Positions 1 through 8,098 of a DNA stretch of 64,000 nt are shown one piece after another; the stretch's first letter is position 1; each line of letters opens with the position of its first letter. The stretch is taken from positions 420,487-484,486 of the forward strand of contig JAFEFN010000014.1 in assembly GCA_018240525.1 (NCBI GenBank), in the 5' to 3' direction. The stretch is from Pseudomonadota bacterium (lineage in GTDB: Bacteria > Pseudomonadota > Gammaproteobacteria > Steroidobacterales > Steroidobacteraceae). The position numbers and the translations under genes were made by a program. Below the pieces are notes generated by a model. The model was not told the DNA's origin. It did no database searches and saw only the letters and a program-made list of their open reading frames with translations.

Positions 1-179
1 TCCTGCTCTACATCCCCTTCGTGATCATCGACCTGGTGGTGGCGAGCGTACTCATGTCGATGGGCATGATGATGCTGTCCCCGGTGCTGATCTCCCTGCC
101 CTTCAAGCTGATGCTCTTCGTGCTGGTGGATGGCTGGTCGCTGGTGGTCGGCACCCTGGCCTCGAGCTTCTACTCATGA
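1..179 (+). CDS. fliP: FliP, flagellar export apparatus protein (3' end only)
   Basis: This is the C-terminal 58 residues of FliP, an integral membrane subunit of the flagellar type III export gate. The gene enters from the left edge in frame from base 3 and stops at 177-179. The visible part reads [19 protein letters not shown], then [22 protein letters not shown], which are the two highly conserved C-terminal membrane segments of the family. fliQ follows 16 bases later and fliR after that, the usual fliPQR order for the gate complex that assembles with FlhA and FlhB. The promoter and N-terminus lie outside the window. Confidence 0.95.
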   Translation, partial: LLYIPFVIIDLVVASVLMSMGMMMLSPVLISLPFKLMLFVLVDGWSLVVGTLASSFYS

Positions 180-195
180 GCACCGGAGCGACACC

Positions 196-465
196 ATGAG
201 CCCCGAGACGGTCCTGAGCGTGGGCGGCCGGGCACTGGAGATCACGCTGCTGCTGGCGGCGCCGCTGCTGCTGGTGGCGCTGCTCACCGGGCTCATCGTC
301 GGCGCCTTCCAGGCCGCCACCCAGATCAACGAGAGCACGCTGTCCTTCATCCCCAAGGTCCTGGCGGTGGCGGCGACGCTGGTGATCACCGGCCCCTGGA
401 TGCTGAAGGTGCTGGTGAGCTACACGCGCGAGCTCTTCGACAGCATCCCCGGGCTCATCAACTGA
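196..465 (+). CDS. fliQ: FliQ, flagellar export gate subunit
   Basis: This 89-residue protein has two hydrophobic hairpin segments (about residues 15-40 and 52-75), the normal size and layout for FliQ. With FliP and FliR it forms the helical export-gate core in the inner membrane. The ATG at 196 was chosen because it gives the canonical N-terminus MSPETVLSVG; the open frame extends further upstream, into fliP, but without family similarity. The conserved segment GAFQAATQINESTLSFIPK is present. It sits between fliP (16-base gap) and fliR (1-base gap), so the three are almost certainly co-translated. Confidence 0.95.
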   Translation: MSPETVLSVGGRALEITLLLAAPLLLVALLTGLIVGAFQAATQINESTLSFIPKVLAVAATLVITGPWMLKVLVSYTRELFDSIPGLIN

Positions 466-466
466 C

Positions 467-1255
467 ATGATCACGCTGCATCCCGACCAGCTCCAACAGT
501 GGCTGCTGCAGCTGTTCTGGCCGTTCGTCCGCATCGGCGCCTGCTTCATGGTCGCCCCGCTGTTCGGGGCGGCGATGGTGCCGGCGCGCGTGCGCGTGGT
601 GCTCGCGGCCGCGATCGCCGCGCTCATCTGCCCGCTGCTCCCCGCCCTGCCGCCGGTGAGCCCGCTCTCCGCGGCGGGCCTGATGATCACGGTCGAGCAG
701 GTGCTGATCGGGGTGGCGCTCGGGTTCTGCCTGCAGCTGGCCTTCGATGCGGTGAACCTGGGCGGGCAGATGCTGGCCAACAGCATGGGGCTGTCCTTCG
801 CCTTCAACCTCGACCCGCAGCGCGGCGGCGCCAGCAGCACGCCCGCGCTCGGCCAGCTGTTCACGCTCCTGGTCATGCTGACCTTCCTGGGACTCGACGG
901 GCACACCAAGCTCCTCGAGGCGCTGGTGCACAGCTTCGCCACGCTCCCGGTCGCCGCCGGCGGGCTCGGGGCCGCCGGGCTCGAGGGCGTCGTCGGCTTC
1001 GGCAGCCACCTCTTCTCCGGCGCACTCGCCATCGCCCTGCCCGGTCTCACCGCGCTGCTCATCGTGCACCTCGGCTTCGGGGTCGTCAGCCGCGCGGCGC
1101 CCGCGCTGAACCTCTTCGCCGTCGGACTGCCGCTGTCGCTGCTGTGCGGCCTGCTCATCGTGCTCGCCGCGCTCACCGCCGTGCAGTCGAGCTTCATCGA
1201 GGGCCTCGAGCAGGCCTTCCGGATGATCGCGTCCCTGACCGGGGCACAAGGCTAG
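467..1255 (+). CDS. fliR: FliR, flagellar export gate subunit
   Basis: This 262-residue polytopic membrane protein is the third gate-core component beside FliP and FliQ. Five to six hydrophobic segments are spread along the length, and the family motif NLGGQMLANSMGLSFA is seen at about residues 97-112. Length matches the family (about 255-265). The start is one base after the fliQ stop and flhB begins three bases after its own stop, so fliQ-fliR-flhB form a tightly packed unit. No unusual features. Confidence 0.95.
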   Translation: MITLHPDQLQQWLLQLFWPFVRIGACFMVAPLFGAAMVPARVRVVLAAAIAALICPLLPALPPVSPLSAAGLMITVEQVLIGVALGFCLQLAFDAVNLGGQMLANSMGLSFAFNLDPQRGGASSTPALGQLFTLLVMLTFLGLDGHTKLLEALVHSFATLPVAAGGLGAAGLEGVVGFGSHLFSGALAIALPGLTALLIVHLGFGVVSRAAPALNLFAVGLPLSLLCGLLIVLAALTAVQSSFIEGLEQAFRMIASLTGAQG

Positions 1256-1258
1256 GCC

Positions 1259-2380
1259 ATGGCCGAGAACGAACACGAAGGCACCGAACAGGCCACCGCC
1301 CGGCGCCAGGAGCGGGCGCGCGAAGCCGGCCAGCTGCCGCGCTCGCGCGATCTGAGCTCCGCGGCGGTGCTCTTCTGCAGCGCACTGGCGCTGAAGGTGG
1401 CCGCGCCGTTCAGCGGCGGACAGCTGCGCGGCCTGCTCGGCAACGGCCTGAGCATCCCGCGCGTGCACACGCTGGATGATTCCCAGGCGCTCGCCGCGAT
1501 CGGCAGCGCCGCCGCCCACGGGCTCGCCGCGTGCGCGCCCGTGTGCGCGCTGTGCCTGGCGGCTGCCGTCGCCGCCCCGCTGGCCGTGGGCGGCTGGAAC
1601 TTCAGCCTCAAGGCCCTCGCGCCCGACTTCACCCGCCTCAACCCCATGGCCGGCTTCGGCCGCATGTTCTCCGCGCGCGGGGCGGTGGAACTGGCGAAGG
1701 CGTTCCTCAAGTTCCTCCTCATCGCCGCCGTGGCGGCGGCGATGCTCTGGCACGACGCACCCACCCTCGCCGCCCTCGGCGGCCTCCCCGCCCAGGAAGC
1801 GCTGCTGCGCGCCGCCGCGCTCATCGGCGATGCCTTCCTCGTGCTGGCAGGATCGGTCGCGGCCATCGCGGCCATCGACGTCCCCTGGCAGCTGTGGCAG
1901 CACGCGCGCCGCCTGCGCATGACGCGCCAGGAGATCCGCGAGGAGATGAAGGAGAGCGAGGGGGCGCCGGAGACCCGGGGCCGCATCCGCAGCATCCAGC
2001 GCGAACTGGCCCGGCGCCGCATGATGGCGGACGTGCCCAGGGCCGACGTGGTGGTGGTCAACCCCACCCACTACGCGGTCGCCCTGCGGTACCTGGAGTC
2101 GCGCATGCGCGCCCCGGTGGTCGTCGCCAAGGGCATGGACCATGTCGCCGCGCGCATCCGCGCGCTGGCCGAGGAGCACCAGGTGCCGATCTTCGAGGCC
2201 CCGCCGCTGGCGCGCGCCCTGCACCGCCACGTGGAGATCGGCGCGGAGATCCCCGCGTCCCTGTACGTCGCGGTCGCCCAGGTGCTCACCTACCTTGCGC
2301 AGCTGCGCCACGCGCGCCGCTACGGCCAAGCGGCCCCGAGCCTGCCGGCCCTGGAGCTGGGCACGGGGGCCGAGACATGA
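1259..2380 (+). CDS. flhB: FlhB, export substrate-specificity switch protein
   Basis: FlhB (373 aa) is the membrane switch that changes export from rod/hook to filament substrates after self-cleavage. The N-terminal cytoplasmic part is charged (ENEHEGTEQATARRQERARE), followed by four membrane segments and a cytoplasmic domain. The autocleavage motif NPTH is intact at residues 268-271 in the context VVVVNPTHYAVAL, so normal N/P cleavage is expected. The C-terminal extension after the conserved domain is short. Its stop overlaps the flhA start (ATGA at 2377-2380), a translational coupling arrangement. Confidence 0.96.
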   Translation: MAENEHEGTEQATARRQERAREAGQLPRSRDLSSAAVLFCSALALKVAAPFSGGQLRGLLGNGLSIPRVHTLDDSQALAAIGSAAAHGLAACAPVCALCLAAAVAAPLAVGGWNFSLKALAPDFTRLNPMAGFGRMFSARGAVELAKAFLKFLLIAAVAAAMLWHDAPTLAALGGLPAQEALLRAAALIGDAFLVLAGSVAAIAAIDVPWQLWQHARRLRMTRQEIREEMKESEGAPETRGRIRSIQRELARRRMMADVPRADVVVVNPTHYAVALRYLESRMRAPVVVAKGMDHVAARIRALAEEHQVPIFEAPPLARALHRHVEIGAEIPASLYVAVAQVLTYLAQLRHARRYGQAAPSLPALELGTGAET

Positions 2381-4452
2381 GCGACGCCGCCGCCAGCGCC
2401 GCCCGGCCGGGGCTTGCCGACATCGTGCGCCACGGCGCCGGCGTGCCGGCCGGCGTGCTCGCGGTGCTCGCCATGCTGGTGCTGCCGCTGCCGCCGGTGG
2501 CGCTGGACCTGCTGTTCACCTTCAACATCGCGCTCTCGATCGTCATCGTGATGGCGGTGTTCTACGTGCACCGCCCGATCGACTTCGGCACCTTCCCGAC
2601 CGTGCTGCTGCTGGCGACCCTGCTGCGCCTGGCCCTGAACGTCGCCTCCACGCGCGTGGTGCTGCTCAACGGCCACTCCGGCTCCCAGGCGGCCGGCCAC
2701 GTCATCAAGTCCTTCGGCGAGTTCGTGATCGGCGGCAACTTCGCCGTCGGCGTCGTGGTGTTCGTGATCCTCACCATCATCAACTTCGTGGTGGTCACCA
2801 AGGGCTCCGGGCGCATCTCCGAGGTGAGCGCGCGCTTCACCCTGGATGCGATGCCCGGCAAGCAGATGGCGATCGACGCGGACCTCAACAGCGGGCTCAT
2901 CACCCAGGACGAGGCGCGCGTGCGCCGGCTCGAGGTGCGCTCGGAAGCCGACTTCTACGGTGCCATGGACGGGGCCTCCAAGTTCATCCGCGGCGATGCG
3001 CTCGCCGGCATCATGATCCTCCTCATCAACATGGTCGGCGGGCTGGCGATCGGGACCCTGGGCCACGGCCTGGGCGTCGCCGCCGCCGCGCGCACCTATA
3101 CGCTCCTCACCATCGGCGACGGCCTGGCCGCGCAGCTGCCCGCGCTGCTGTTGTCCACCGCCGTCGCCATCATCGTCACCCGCATGTCGCGCCCCCAGGA
3201 TGTCGGCGGGGAGCTGCGCCGGCAGCTCTTCGGCAACGCCAAGTCCCTCAGCGTCGCCGCCGCGCTCCTCGGGATCATGGGCCTCATCCCCGGGATGCCG
3301 AACCTGGTGTTCCTGCTGTTCGCCCTGGTCTGCGGCACCGCCGCCTGGCTCATCACCCGGCGCCGCGCCGTGCAACCCCCGCCCGCACCGCCCGCCCCGG
3401 TGACCGCCAGCGAGAACCGCGAGCTCACCTGGGACGATGTGCCGCCCGTGGACCGCGTCGGCCTCGAGGTCGGCTACCGCCTGGTCCCGCTGGTCGACTC
3501 CAAGCCGCGCGGCGACCTGCTCGCCCGCGTGCGCGGCGTGCGCCGCAAGCTCTCCCAGGAGCTCGGCTTCCTCATCCCCGCGGTGCACATCCGCGACAAC
3601 CTCGACCTGCCGCCCAACAACTACCGCATCACGGTCGGCGGGGTCGCCCTCGGCGAGGGCCTCATCCACGCCGACCGCGAGCTGGCGCTCAACCCCGGGC
3701 GCGTGTTCGGGCCCCTGCAGGGCATCGCGGTGCGCGACCCGGCCTTCGGCATGGAGGCGATCTGGATCGAGCCGGCCGTGCACGACCATGCGCAGACGCT
3801 CGGCTACACGGTGGTCGATCCGAGCACGGTGATCGCCACGCACCTGAGCGCGGTGCTGCACACGCACGCGCACGAACTGCTCGGGCACGAGGAAGTGCAG
3901 CACCTGCTGGACGCGGCCGCGAAGAGTGCGCCGAAGCTGGTGGAGGAGCTGGTGCCGCGCGCCCTGCCGCTCTCGAGCCTGGTGCGCGTCCTGCAGGGGC
4001 TGCTGGCCGAGCGCGTGCCGCTGCGCAACATGCGCGCCATCCTCGAGACCCTCGCCGAGCACGCCGCGCGCACGCCCGATCCGGCGACACTGCAGGGCCA
4101 GGTGCGCATCGCGCTCGGCCGGCAGATCGTCGCCGACATCGCCGGCGGCGCCCCCGAAGTCCCGGTGATGACGCTGGACGGGGAGCTCGAGCGCCTGCTC
4201 AGCAACGCCCTGGCGGCCGGCGCGGGGGCTGCGCTCGAGCCGGGCCTGGCCGAGAAGCTGCGCCAGCGCCTCGCCGAATCCAGCCAGCGCCGCGAGCTCG
4301 CCGGCGAACCGGCCGTGCTCCTGGTCGCCCCGCCGCTGCGCGCCGCGCTGGCCGCCTTCGCGCGCGCGAGCGTGCCCGCGCTGCACGTGCTGGCGTGGAA
4401 CGAGATTCCTGACAACCGCCGGGTCCGCCTGGTGAGCACCGTGGGTCGCTGA
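2377..4452 (+). CDS. flhA: FlhA, flagellar export gate/docking protein
   Basis: FlhA (691 aa) has about eight N-terminal membrane helices (residues 20-330) and a large cytoplasmic domain that forms the nonameric ring receiving chaperone-substrate complexes. The ATG at 2377, overlapping the flhB stop by four bases, gives the expected N-terminus; the open frame continues upstream but only as a shadow of flhB. Conserved loop residues FTLDAMPGKQMAIDADLNSG are present. The C-terminal domain carries the typical segments PPNNYRI and GLIHADRELALNPG. Length is normal for the family. Confidence 0.96.
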   Translation: MSDAAASAARPGLADIVRHGAGVPAGVLAVLAMLVLPLPPVALDLLFTFNIALSIVIVMAVFYVHRPIDFGTFPTVLLLATLLRLALNVASTRVVLLNGHSGSQAAGHVIKSFGEFVIGGNFAVGVVVFVILTIINFVVVTKGSGRISEVSARFTLDAMPGKQMAIDADLNSGLITQDEARVRRLEVRSEADFYGAMDGASKFIRGDALAGIMILLINMVGGLAIGTLGHGLGVAAAARTYTLLTIGDGLAAQLPALLLSTAVAIIVTRMSRPQDVGGELRRQLFGNAKSLSVAAALLGIMGLIPGMPNLVFLLFALVCGTAAWLITRRRAVQPPPAPPAPVTASENRELTWDDVPPVDRVGLEVGYRLVPLVDSKPRGDLLARVRGVRRKLSQELGFLIPAVHIRDNLDLPPNNYRITVGGVALGEGLIHADRELALNPGRVFGPLQGIAVRDPAFGMEAIWIEPAVHDHAQTLGYTVVDPSTVIATHLSAVLHTHAHELLGHEEVQHLLDAAAKSAPKLVEELVPRALPLSSLVRVLQGLLAERVPLRNMRAILETLAEHAARTPDPATLQGQVRIALGRQIVADIAGGAPEVPVMTLDGELERLLSNALAAGAGAALEPGLAEKLRQRLAESSQRRELAGEPAVLLVAPPLRAALAAFARASVPALHVLAWNEIPDNRRVRLVSTVGR

Positions 4453-4478
4453 TTGAAGGTTTTTGTGGGAGAGACGCT

Positions 4479-5705
4479 ATGAGGATCATTCGAGAGGTCG
4501 CACCAACCACCCGCCAGGCCCTGCGCGGCATCCGCGAGCGCCTGGGCGAGGATGCGGTCATCCTCTCCTCGCGCCGCGTGCCCGAGGGGGTGGAGATCAC
4601 CGCCGGGGCGGACCTGGCGGAGGAGCCCGCGGCCGCGGCGGCACCGGAGGCGCCCGCCGAGGCGGCGGCCTACGTCCCCGCCCCCGTCGCACCGCCGGCG
4701 GCGCTGCCGGCCGCCACCGCCGCGCCCGCCGGGCCGGAGGCCCTCGCCGCTGCCGTCGCCGCCCTCGCGCCCCCGGCGAACGATGCGGTGGGCGAGGAGC
4801 TGCGCTCCCTGCGCTGCATCCTGGAGACGCAGGTGGCCCAGCTCGCCTGGAACGACCTCACGCGCCGGCTGCCGGTGCACGCGGAGCTGCTGCGCGAGCT
4901 GACCGAGATCGGCCTGGCGCCGGATCTTGCGACCCGCATCACCGAGCAGGTGCCGGCCGGCGCCGACATCACCGGCGCACGCCGCTTTGCCCTCACCGCG
5001 CTCGCGCAGTACCTGCCCGTGAGCGCCGGCCGCTGGAGCGACGAGGGCGGGCGCGTGGCGTTCATCGGCACCACCGGTGTCGGCAAGACCACGAACCTCG
5101 CCAAGATCGCGGTGCGCTGGGCGCTCAAGCACGGCGCCCGGGAGCTCGCGCTGGTGAGCGCGGATGCCACGCGCATCGGCGCCCAGGACGAACTGCGCGC
5201 GCTGGGGCAGCTGCTGGGCGCGGCCGTCTACGTCCCGGAGCGGTTCGAGGAGCTGCCGAACCTCATCGCGCAGATGCCGCAGTTCCGCCTGGTGCTCATC
5301 GACACCCCCGGGGCCAGCCTGCGCGACCCGGCCTTCAGCGCCCGCCTGGGCGTGCTGGCCAACAACACCTCGACGATCGAGTCGGTGCTGGTGCTCTCGG
5401 CGAACACCCAGGCGGCGGCGCTGGAGGAGGTGCTGCGGCGCTTCGCGCCGGCCCGCCCCACCGGGGCGCTCCTCACCAAGCTCGACGAGGCGGCCAGCCT
5501 CGGCGGGTCGCTCTCGGTGCTGATCCGCTCGCAGCTGAGCCTGTGCTACATCAGCGAGGGGCAGCGCATCCCCGAGGACCTGCGCCCGGCGCGCGCGCTC
5601 GACCTGGTCTCGCGCGCGGTCTCCCTCGCCAGGGACAGCGGCGCGAGCGCGGATGAGGACCTGCTGCGGCGCCGCTTCGGCAAGGTGACCCATGCCAGCG
5701 CCTGA
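4479..5705 (+). CDS. flhF: FlhF, SRP-type GTPase for polar flagellum placement
   Basis: This 408-residue SRP-family GTPase specifies the polar site of flagellar assembly. The N-terminal basic segment begins MRIIREVAPTTRQALRGIRE; an Ala/Pro-rich low-complexity linker runs from about residue 45 to 105; the NG domain carries the P-loop GTTGVGKTT at residues 197-205 and DTPGAS further on. Length is in the normal 380-450 range. A purine-rich ribosome site (GGGAGAG) lies just upstream of the ATG. The last 14 bases overlap flhG in another frame, so the GTPase and its antagonist FlhG are translationally coupled. Confidence 0.95.
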   Translation: MRIIREVAPTTRQALRGIRERLGEDAVILSSRRVPEGVEITAGADLAEEPAAAAAPEAPAEAAAYVPAPVAPPAALPAATAAPAGPEALAAAVAALAPPANDAVGEELRSLRCILETQVAQLAWNDLTRRLPVHAELLRELTEIGLAPDLATRITEQVPAGADITGARRFALTALAQYLPVSAGRWSDEGGRVAFIGTTGVGKTTNLAKIAVRWALKHGARELALVSADATRIGAQDELRALGQLLGAAVYVPERFEELPNLIAQMPQFRLVLIDTPGASLRDPAFSARLGVLANNTSTIESVLVLSANTQAAALEEVLRRFAPARPTGALLTKLDEAASLGGSLSVLIRSQLSLCYISEGQRIPEDLRPARALDLVSRAVSLARDSGASADEDLLRRRFGKVTHASA

Positions 5706-6573
5706 GCTCAGCCTGATCCGCAACGCGCACCTGGAGCGCCTCGTCCGTCCGGTGAGCGTCACCGCGGTCACCGGCGGCAAGGGCGGCGTCGGCAAGACCA
5801 GCGTCGCGGTGAACCTCGCGACGGCGTTGAGCCAGCGCGGCCGACGCGTGGCGCTGCTCGACGGCGACCTCGGGCTGGCCAACGCGGACGTGCTGCTCGG
5901 GCTGTCCCCGGCGTACACGCTCGCCCACGTGATCTGCGGCGACCGCACGCTCGAGGAGGTCATGATCGAGACGCCGCAGGGCTTCCAGCTGCTGCCCGGC
6001 GCCTCCGGCTGCGCGGACCTGGCGCAGCTGGGCGCCGAGGATCACCTCGCCCTGGTGCGCGCCTTCAGCAGCCTGCCCCTGCAGCTGGACCATCTGATCG
6101 TGGATACCGCGCCGGGGCTCGCGCACGGTGTCCTGCAGTTCTGCCAGGCCGCGCAGCACGTGCTCATCGTGCTGTGCGACGACCCCGCCTCGCTCACCGA
6201 TGCCTACGCCCTTGTCAAGGTACTCAGTCGCAACCACGGGGTGCGCCGCTTCCTGGTGCTCGCCAACCGGATGCAGGCGCACAAAAGCGGCGCGCAGCTG
6301 TTCGAGTCCTTCGCCCGGGTGGCGGCCCGCTTCCTGGACGTCACCCTGGAGTTCGCCGGCGAGATCCCCGCCGACGAGGCCCTGCGCCGCTCGGTGCGCG
6401 AGCAGCGCACAGTGCTCGAGGCCTATCCGGGGAGCCCGGCGGCCCGCGCCCTCAAGAAACTGGCCACCGCGGCCGATACATGGCCAATACCACAGGGTCC
6501 GCGCGGCAACATCGAGTTCTTCGTGGAGCGCCTGGTGCAGGCCGGGCGCAGCCGGCCGGTGGCCGTGCCATGA
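5692..6573 (+). CDS. flhG: FlhG (FleN), MinD-like ATPase controlling flagellar number
   Basis: This 293-residue ParA/MinD-type ATPase limits flagellar number by acting on FlhF and, in related bacteria, on the master regulator FleQ/FlrA. The deviant Walker A motif GGKGGVGKTS is at residues 28-37, followed by LLDGDLGLANADVLLGL and later DTAPGL, all typical of FlhG. It begins inside the end of flhF (14-base overlap) and its stop overlaps the fliA start by four bases. Co-occurrence with FlhF indicates a polar flagellation programme. Confidence 0.95.
   Translation: MPAPELSLIRNAHLERLVRPVSVTAVTGGKGGVGKTSVAVNLATALSQRGRRVALLDGDLGLANADVLLGLSPAYTLAHVICGDRTLEEVMIETPQGFQLLPGASGCADLAQLGAEDHLALVRAFSSLPLQLDHLIVDTAPGLAHGVLQFCQAAQHVLIVLCDDPASLTDAYALVKVLSRNHGVRRFLVLANRMQAHKSGAQLFESFARVAARFLDVTLEFAGEIPADEALRRSVREQRTVLEAYPGSPAARALKKLATAADTWPIPQGPRGNIEFFVERLVQAGRSRPVAVP
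6452..6479 (+). promoter_or_regulatory. Candidate sigma-28 promoter upstream of fliA
   Basis: TCAAGAAA (6452-6459), 12 bases, then GCCGATAC (6472-6479). The -10 half matches the FliA consensus GCCGATAA at seven of eight positions; the -35 half keeps TCAAG but has AAA where TTT/TTC is expected. The site lies in the 3' end of flhG, about 90 bases before fliA. Spacing equals that of the fliC promoter in this window. It would allow FliA autoregulation, known for fliA in enterics. It is weaker than the flgK and flgM sites. Confidence 0.45.
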
Positions 6574-7301
6574 AGGCCGCCGGTCGCTACAGCCCCGCAC
6601 CGCAGGCGCGCACCGACAGCGACGAGCTGATCGTGCGGCACGCGGAGCTGGTCAAGCGCATTGCCTACCACCTGGCGGGGCGACTGCCCCCCTCGGTGGA
6701 CGTGGACGATCTGATTCAGGCGGGCATGGTGGGCTTGATGGAGGCAGCGACCAATTGGTCCATGAATCGCGGCGCGCGCTTCGAGACCTATGCGGGCATC
6801 CGCATCCGCGGGGCGATGATCGATGCCCTGCGCAAGCTCGACTGGGCGCCGCGCTCGGTGCACCGCAAGGCGCGCGCGGTCGCGGCGGCCGTGCGCGAGA
6901 TCGAGCAGCGTACCGGCCGCGAAGCGCGCGATGCCGAGGTGGCCGAGCACATGGGACTCGCGCTCGAGGACTACCACCGGGCGCTGCAGGATGCGGCCGT
7001 GTGCCAGCTGGCGAGCCTCGAGGACAAGGCGGGCGAGGAGCAGTCCGATGCGGCCGACCCGTTCGAGGATGCGGCGGACGAGCAGTTCCAGGCCGCCCTG
7101 GGCAGCGCCATCGGCAACCTGCCCGAGCGCGAGCGCATGGTGATGTCCCTGTACTACAGCGATGGCCTGAACCTGAAGGAGATCGGAGCGGTGCTCGAGG
7201 TCACCGAGTCACGCGCCTGCCAGCTGCATGGCCAGGCCCTCACCCGGCTGCGCGCCCGCCTCACCGGCTGGCGCGAGGCGGCGCAGAGGGACAAGCCATG
7301 A
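6570..7301 (+). CDS. fliA: FliA, flagellar sigma-28 factor
   Basis: This 243-residue alternative sigma factor transcribes late flagellar genes and is inhibited by FlgM. The start ATG at 6570 overlaps the flhG stop (ATGA). Region 2 is seen as AYHLAGRLPPSVDVDDLIQAG followed by FETYAGIRIRGAMIDALRK; region 4 as LPERERMVMSLYYSDGLNLKEIGAVLEVTESRACQLH, the helix-turn-helix that reads the -35 element. Length is normal. Sigma-28 sites matching its consensus are found in this window upstream of flgM, flgK, fliC and fliS, so regulator and targets are in one locus. Confidence 0.96.
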   Translation: MKAAGRYSPAPQARTDSDELIVRHAELVKRIAYHLAGRLPPSVDVDDLIQAGMVGLMEAATNWSMNRGARFETYAGIRIRGAMIDALRKLDWAPRSVHRKARAVAAAVREIEQRTGREARDAEVAEHMGLALEDYHRALQDAAVCQLASLEDKAGEEQSDAADPFEDAADEQFQAALGSAIGNLPERERMVMSLYYSDGLNLKEIGAVLEVTESRACQLHGQALTRLRARLTGWREAAQRDKP

Positions 7302-7350
7302 GGGTGATCGGCCGCCTGCGCAGCCGGGCCCGCACCGCGGGTGGAGTCTC

Positions 7351-8091
7351 ATGGACATCCTGAGCATCACCGGCCTCATCCTGGCGCTGAGCGCCATCCT
7401 CGTGGGCGCGGTGCTCAAGGGTGCCGGCATCATGGCGCTGGTCTCGGCGGCCGCCTTCATGATCGTGGTGGTCGGCACCATCGCGGCGATCCTGATCCAG
7501 ACCCCCTGGGGCGTGATGCGCCGCGCGCTGGCGATCTTCCCCTGGGTCATGCGCCCGCCCATCGCCGACGGCCAGACGCTCATCCGCCGCATCGTCGAGT
7601 GGAGCAACACCGCGCGCAAGCAGGGCCTGCTCGGCCTCGAGCCGCAGATCGAGCGCGAGAGCGATGACTTCGTGCGCAAGGTGCTGCAGCTGGTGGTCGA
7701 CGGCGGCGAGCCGGACAGCATCAACAACGTCATGAACGTCGAGCTGCACGCCCGCGAACACGCGGACCTGACCGCCGCCAAGGTGTTCGAGGGCATGGGC
7801 ATCTATTCCCCGACGCTCGGCATCATCGGCGCGGTGCTCGGACTCATGGCGGTGCTGCAGAACCTGGCCGATCCCAGCCGCCTCGGCCACGGCATCGCGG
7901 CCGCCTTCACCGCCACGGTCTACGGCATCGGGCTCGCCAACCTGTTCTTCCTGCCCATCGCCGCGAAGCTGAAACTCATCATCCAGCGCCAGTCGCAGCT
8001 GCGCGAGATGGTCATCGACGGCATGCTCTCGATCGCCCAGGGCGAGAACCCGCGCCTGATCGAAGCCAAGCTGCAGGGTTACCTGCACTAG
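7351..8091 (+). CDS. motA: MotA-family flagellar stator subunit (MotC/PomA type)
   Basis: This 246-residue inner-membrane stator subunit partners MotB to drive rotation. The ATG at 7351 follows a GTGGAG ribosome site; the upstream frame extension is a shadow of fliA. Two N-terminal membrane segments (MDILSITGLILALSAILVGAVLKG and FMIVVVGTIAAILIQ), a cytoplasmic loop, and two further membrane segments near the C-terminus (SPTLGIIGAVLGLMAVLQNL and TATVYGIGLANLFFLPIAAKL) match the family. The length and the placement after fliA resemble the second stator set (MotC/MotD) of pseudomonads. motB follows after seven bases. Confidence 0.92.
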   Translation: MDILSITGLILALSAILVGAVLKGAGIMALVSAAAFMIVVVGTIAAILIQTPWGVMRRALAIFPWVMRPPIADGQTLIRRIVEWSNTARKQGLLGLEPQIERESDDFVRKVLQLVVDGGEPDSINNVMNVELHAREHADLTAAKVFEGMGIYSPTLGIIGAVLGLMAVLQNLADPSRLGHGIAAAFTATVYGIGLANLFFLPIAAKLKLIIQRQSQLREMVIDGMLSIAQGENPRLIEAKLQGYLH

Positions 8092-8098
8092 CCACGCC

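Noticed and set aside
1705..1735. TCAAGTTC inside flhB as a sigma-28 -35 element
   Set aside because: No matching -10 element follows; it encodes conserved residues LKF of FlhB.
458..2329. Very long open frame on the minus strand opposite fliR and flhB (and similar ones opposite flhA, FlgK-FlgL and others)
   Set aside because: High G+C creates long antisense frames; composition is rich in Arg, Gly, Ala, His without domains, and well-recognised flagellar genes occupy the other strand.
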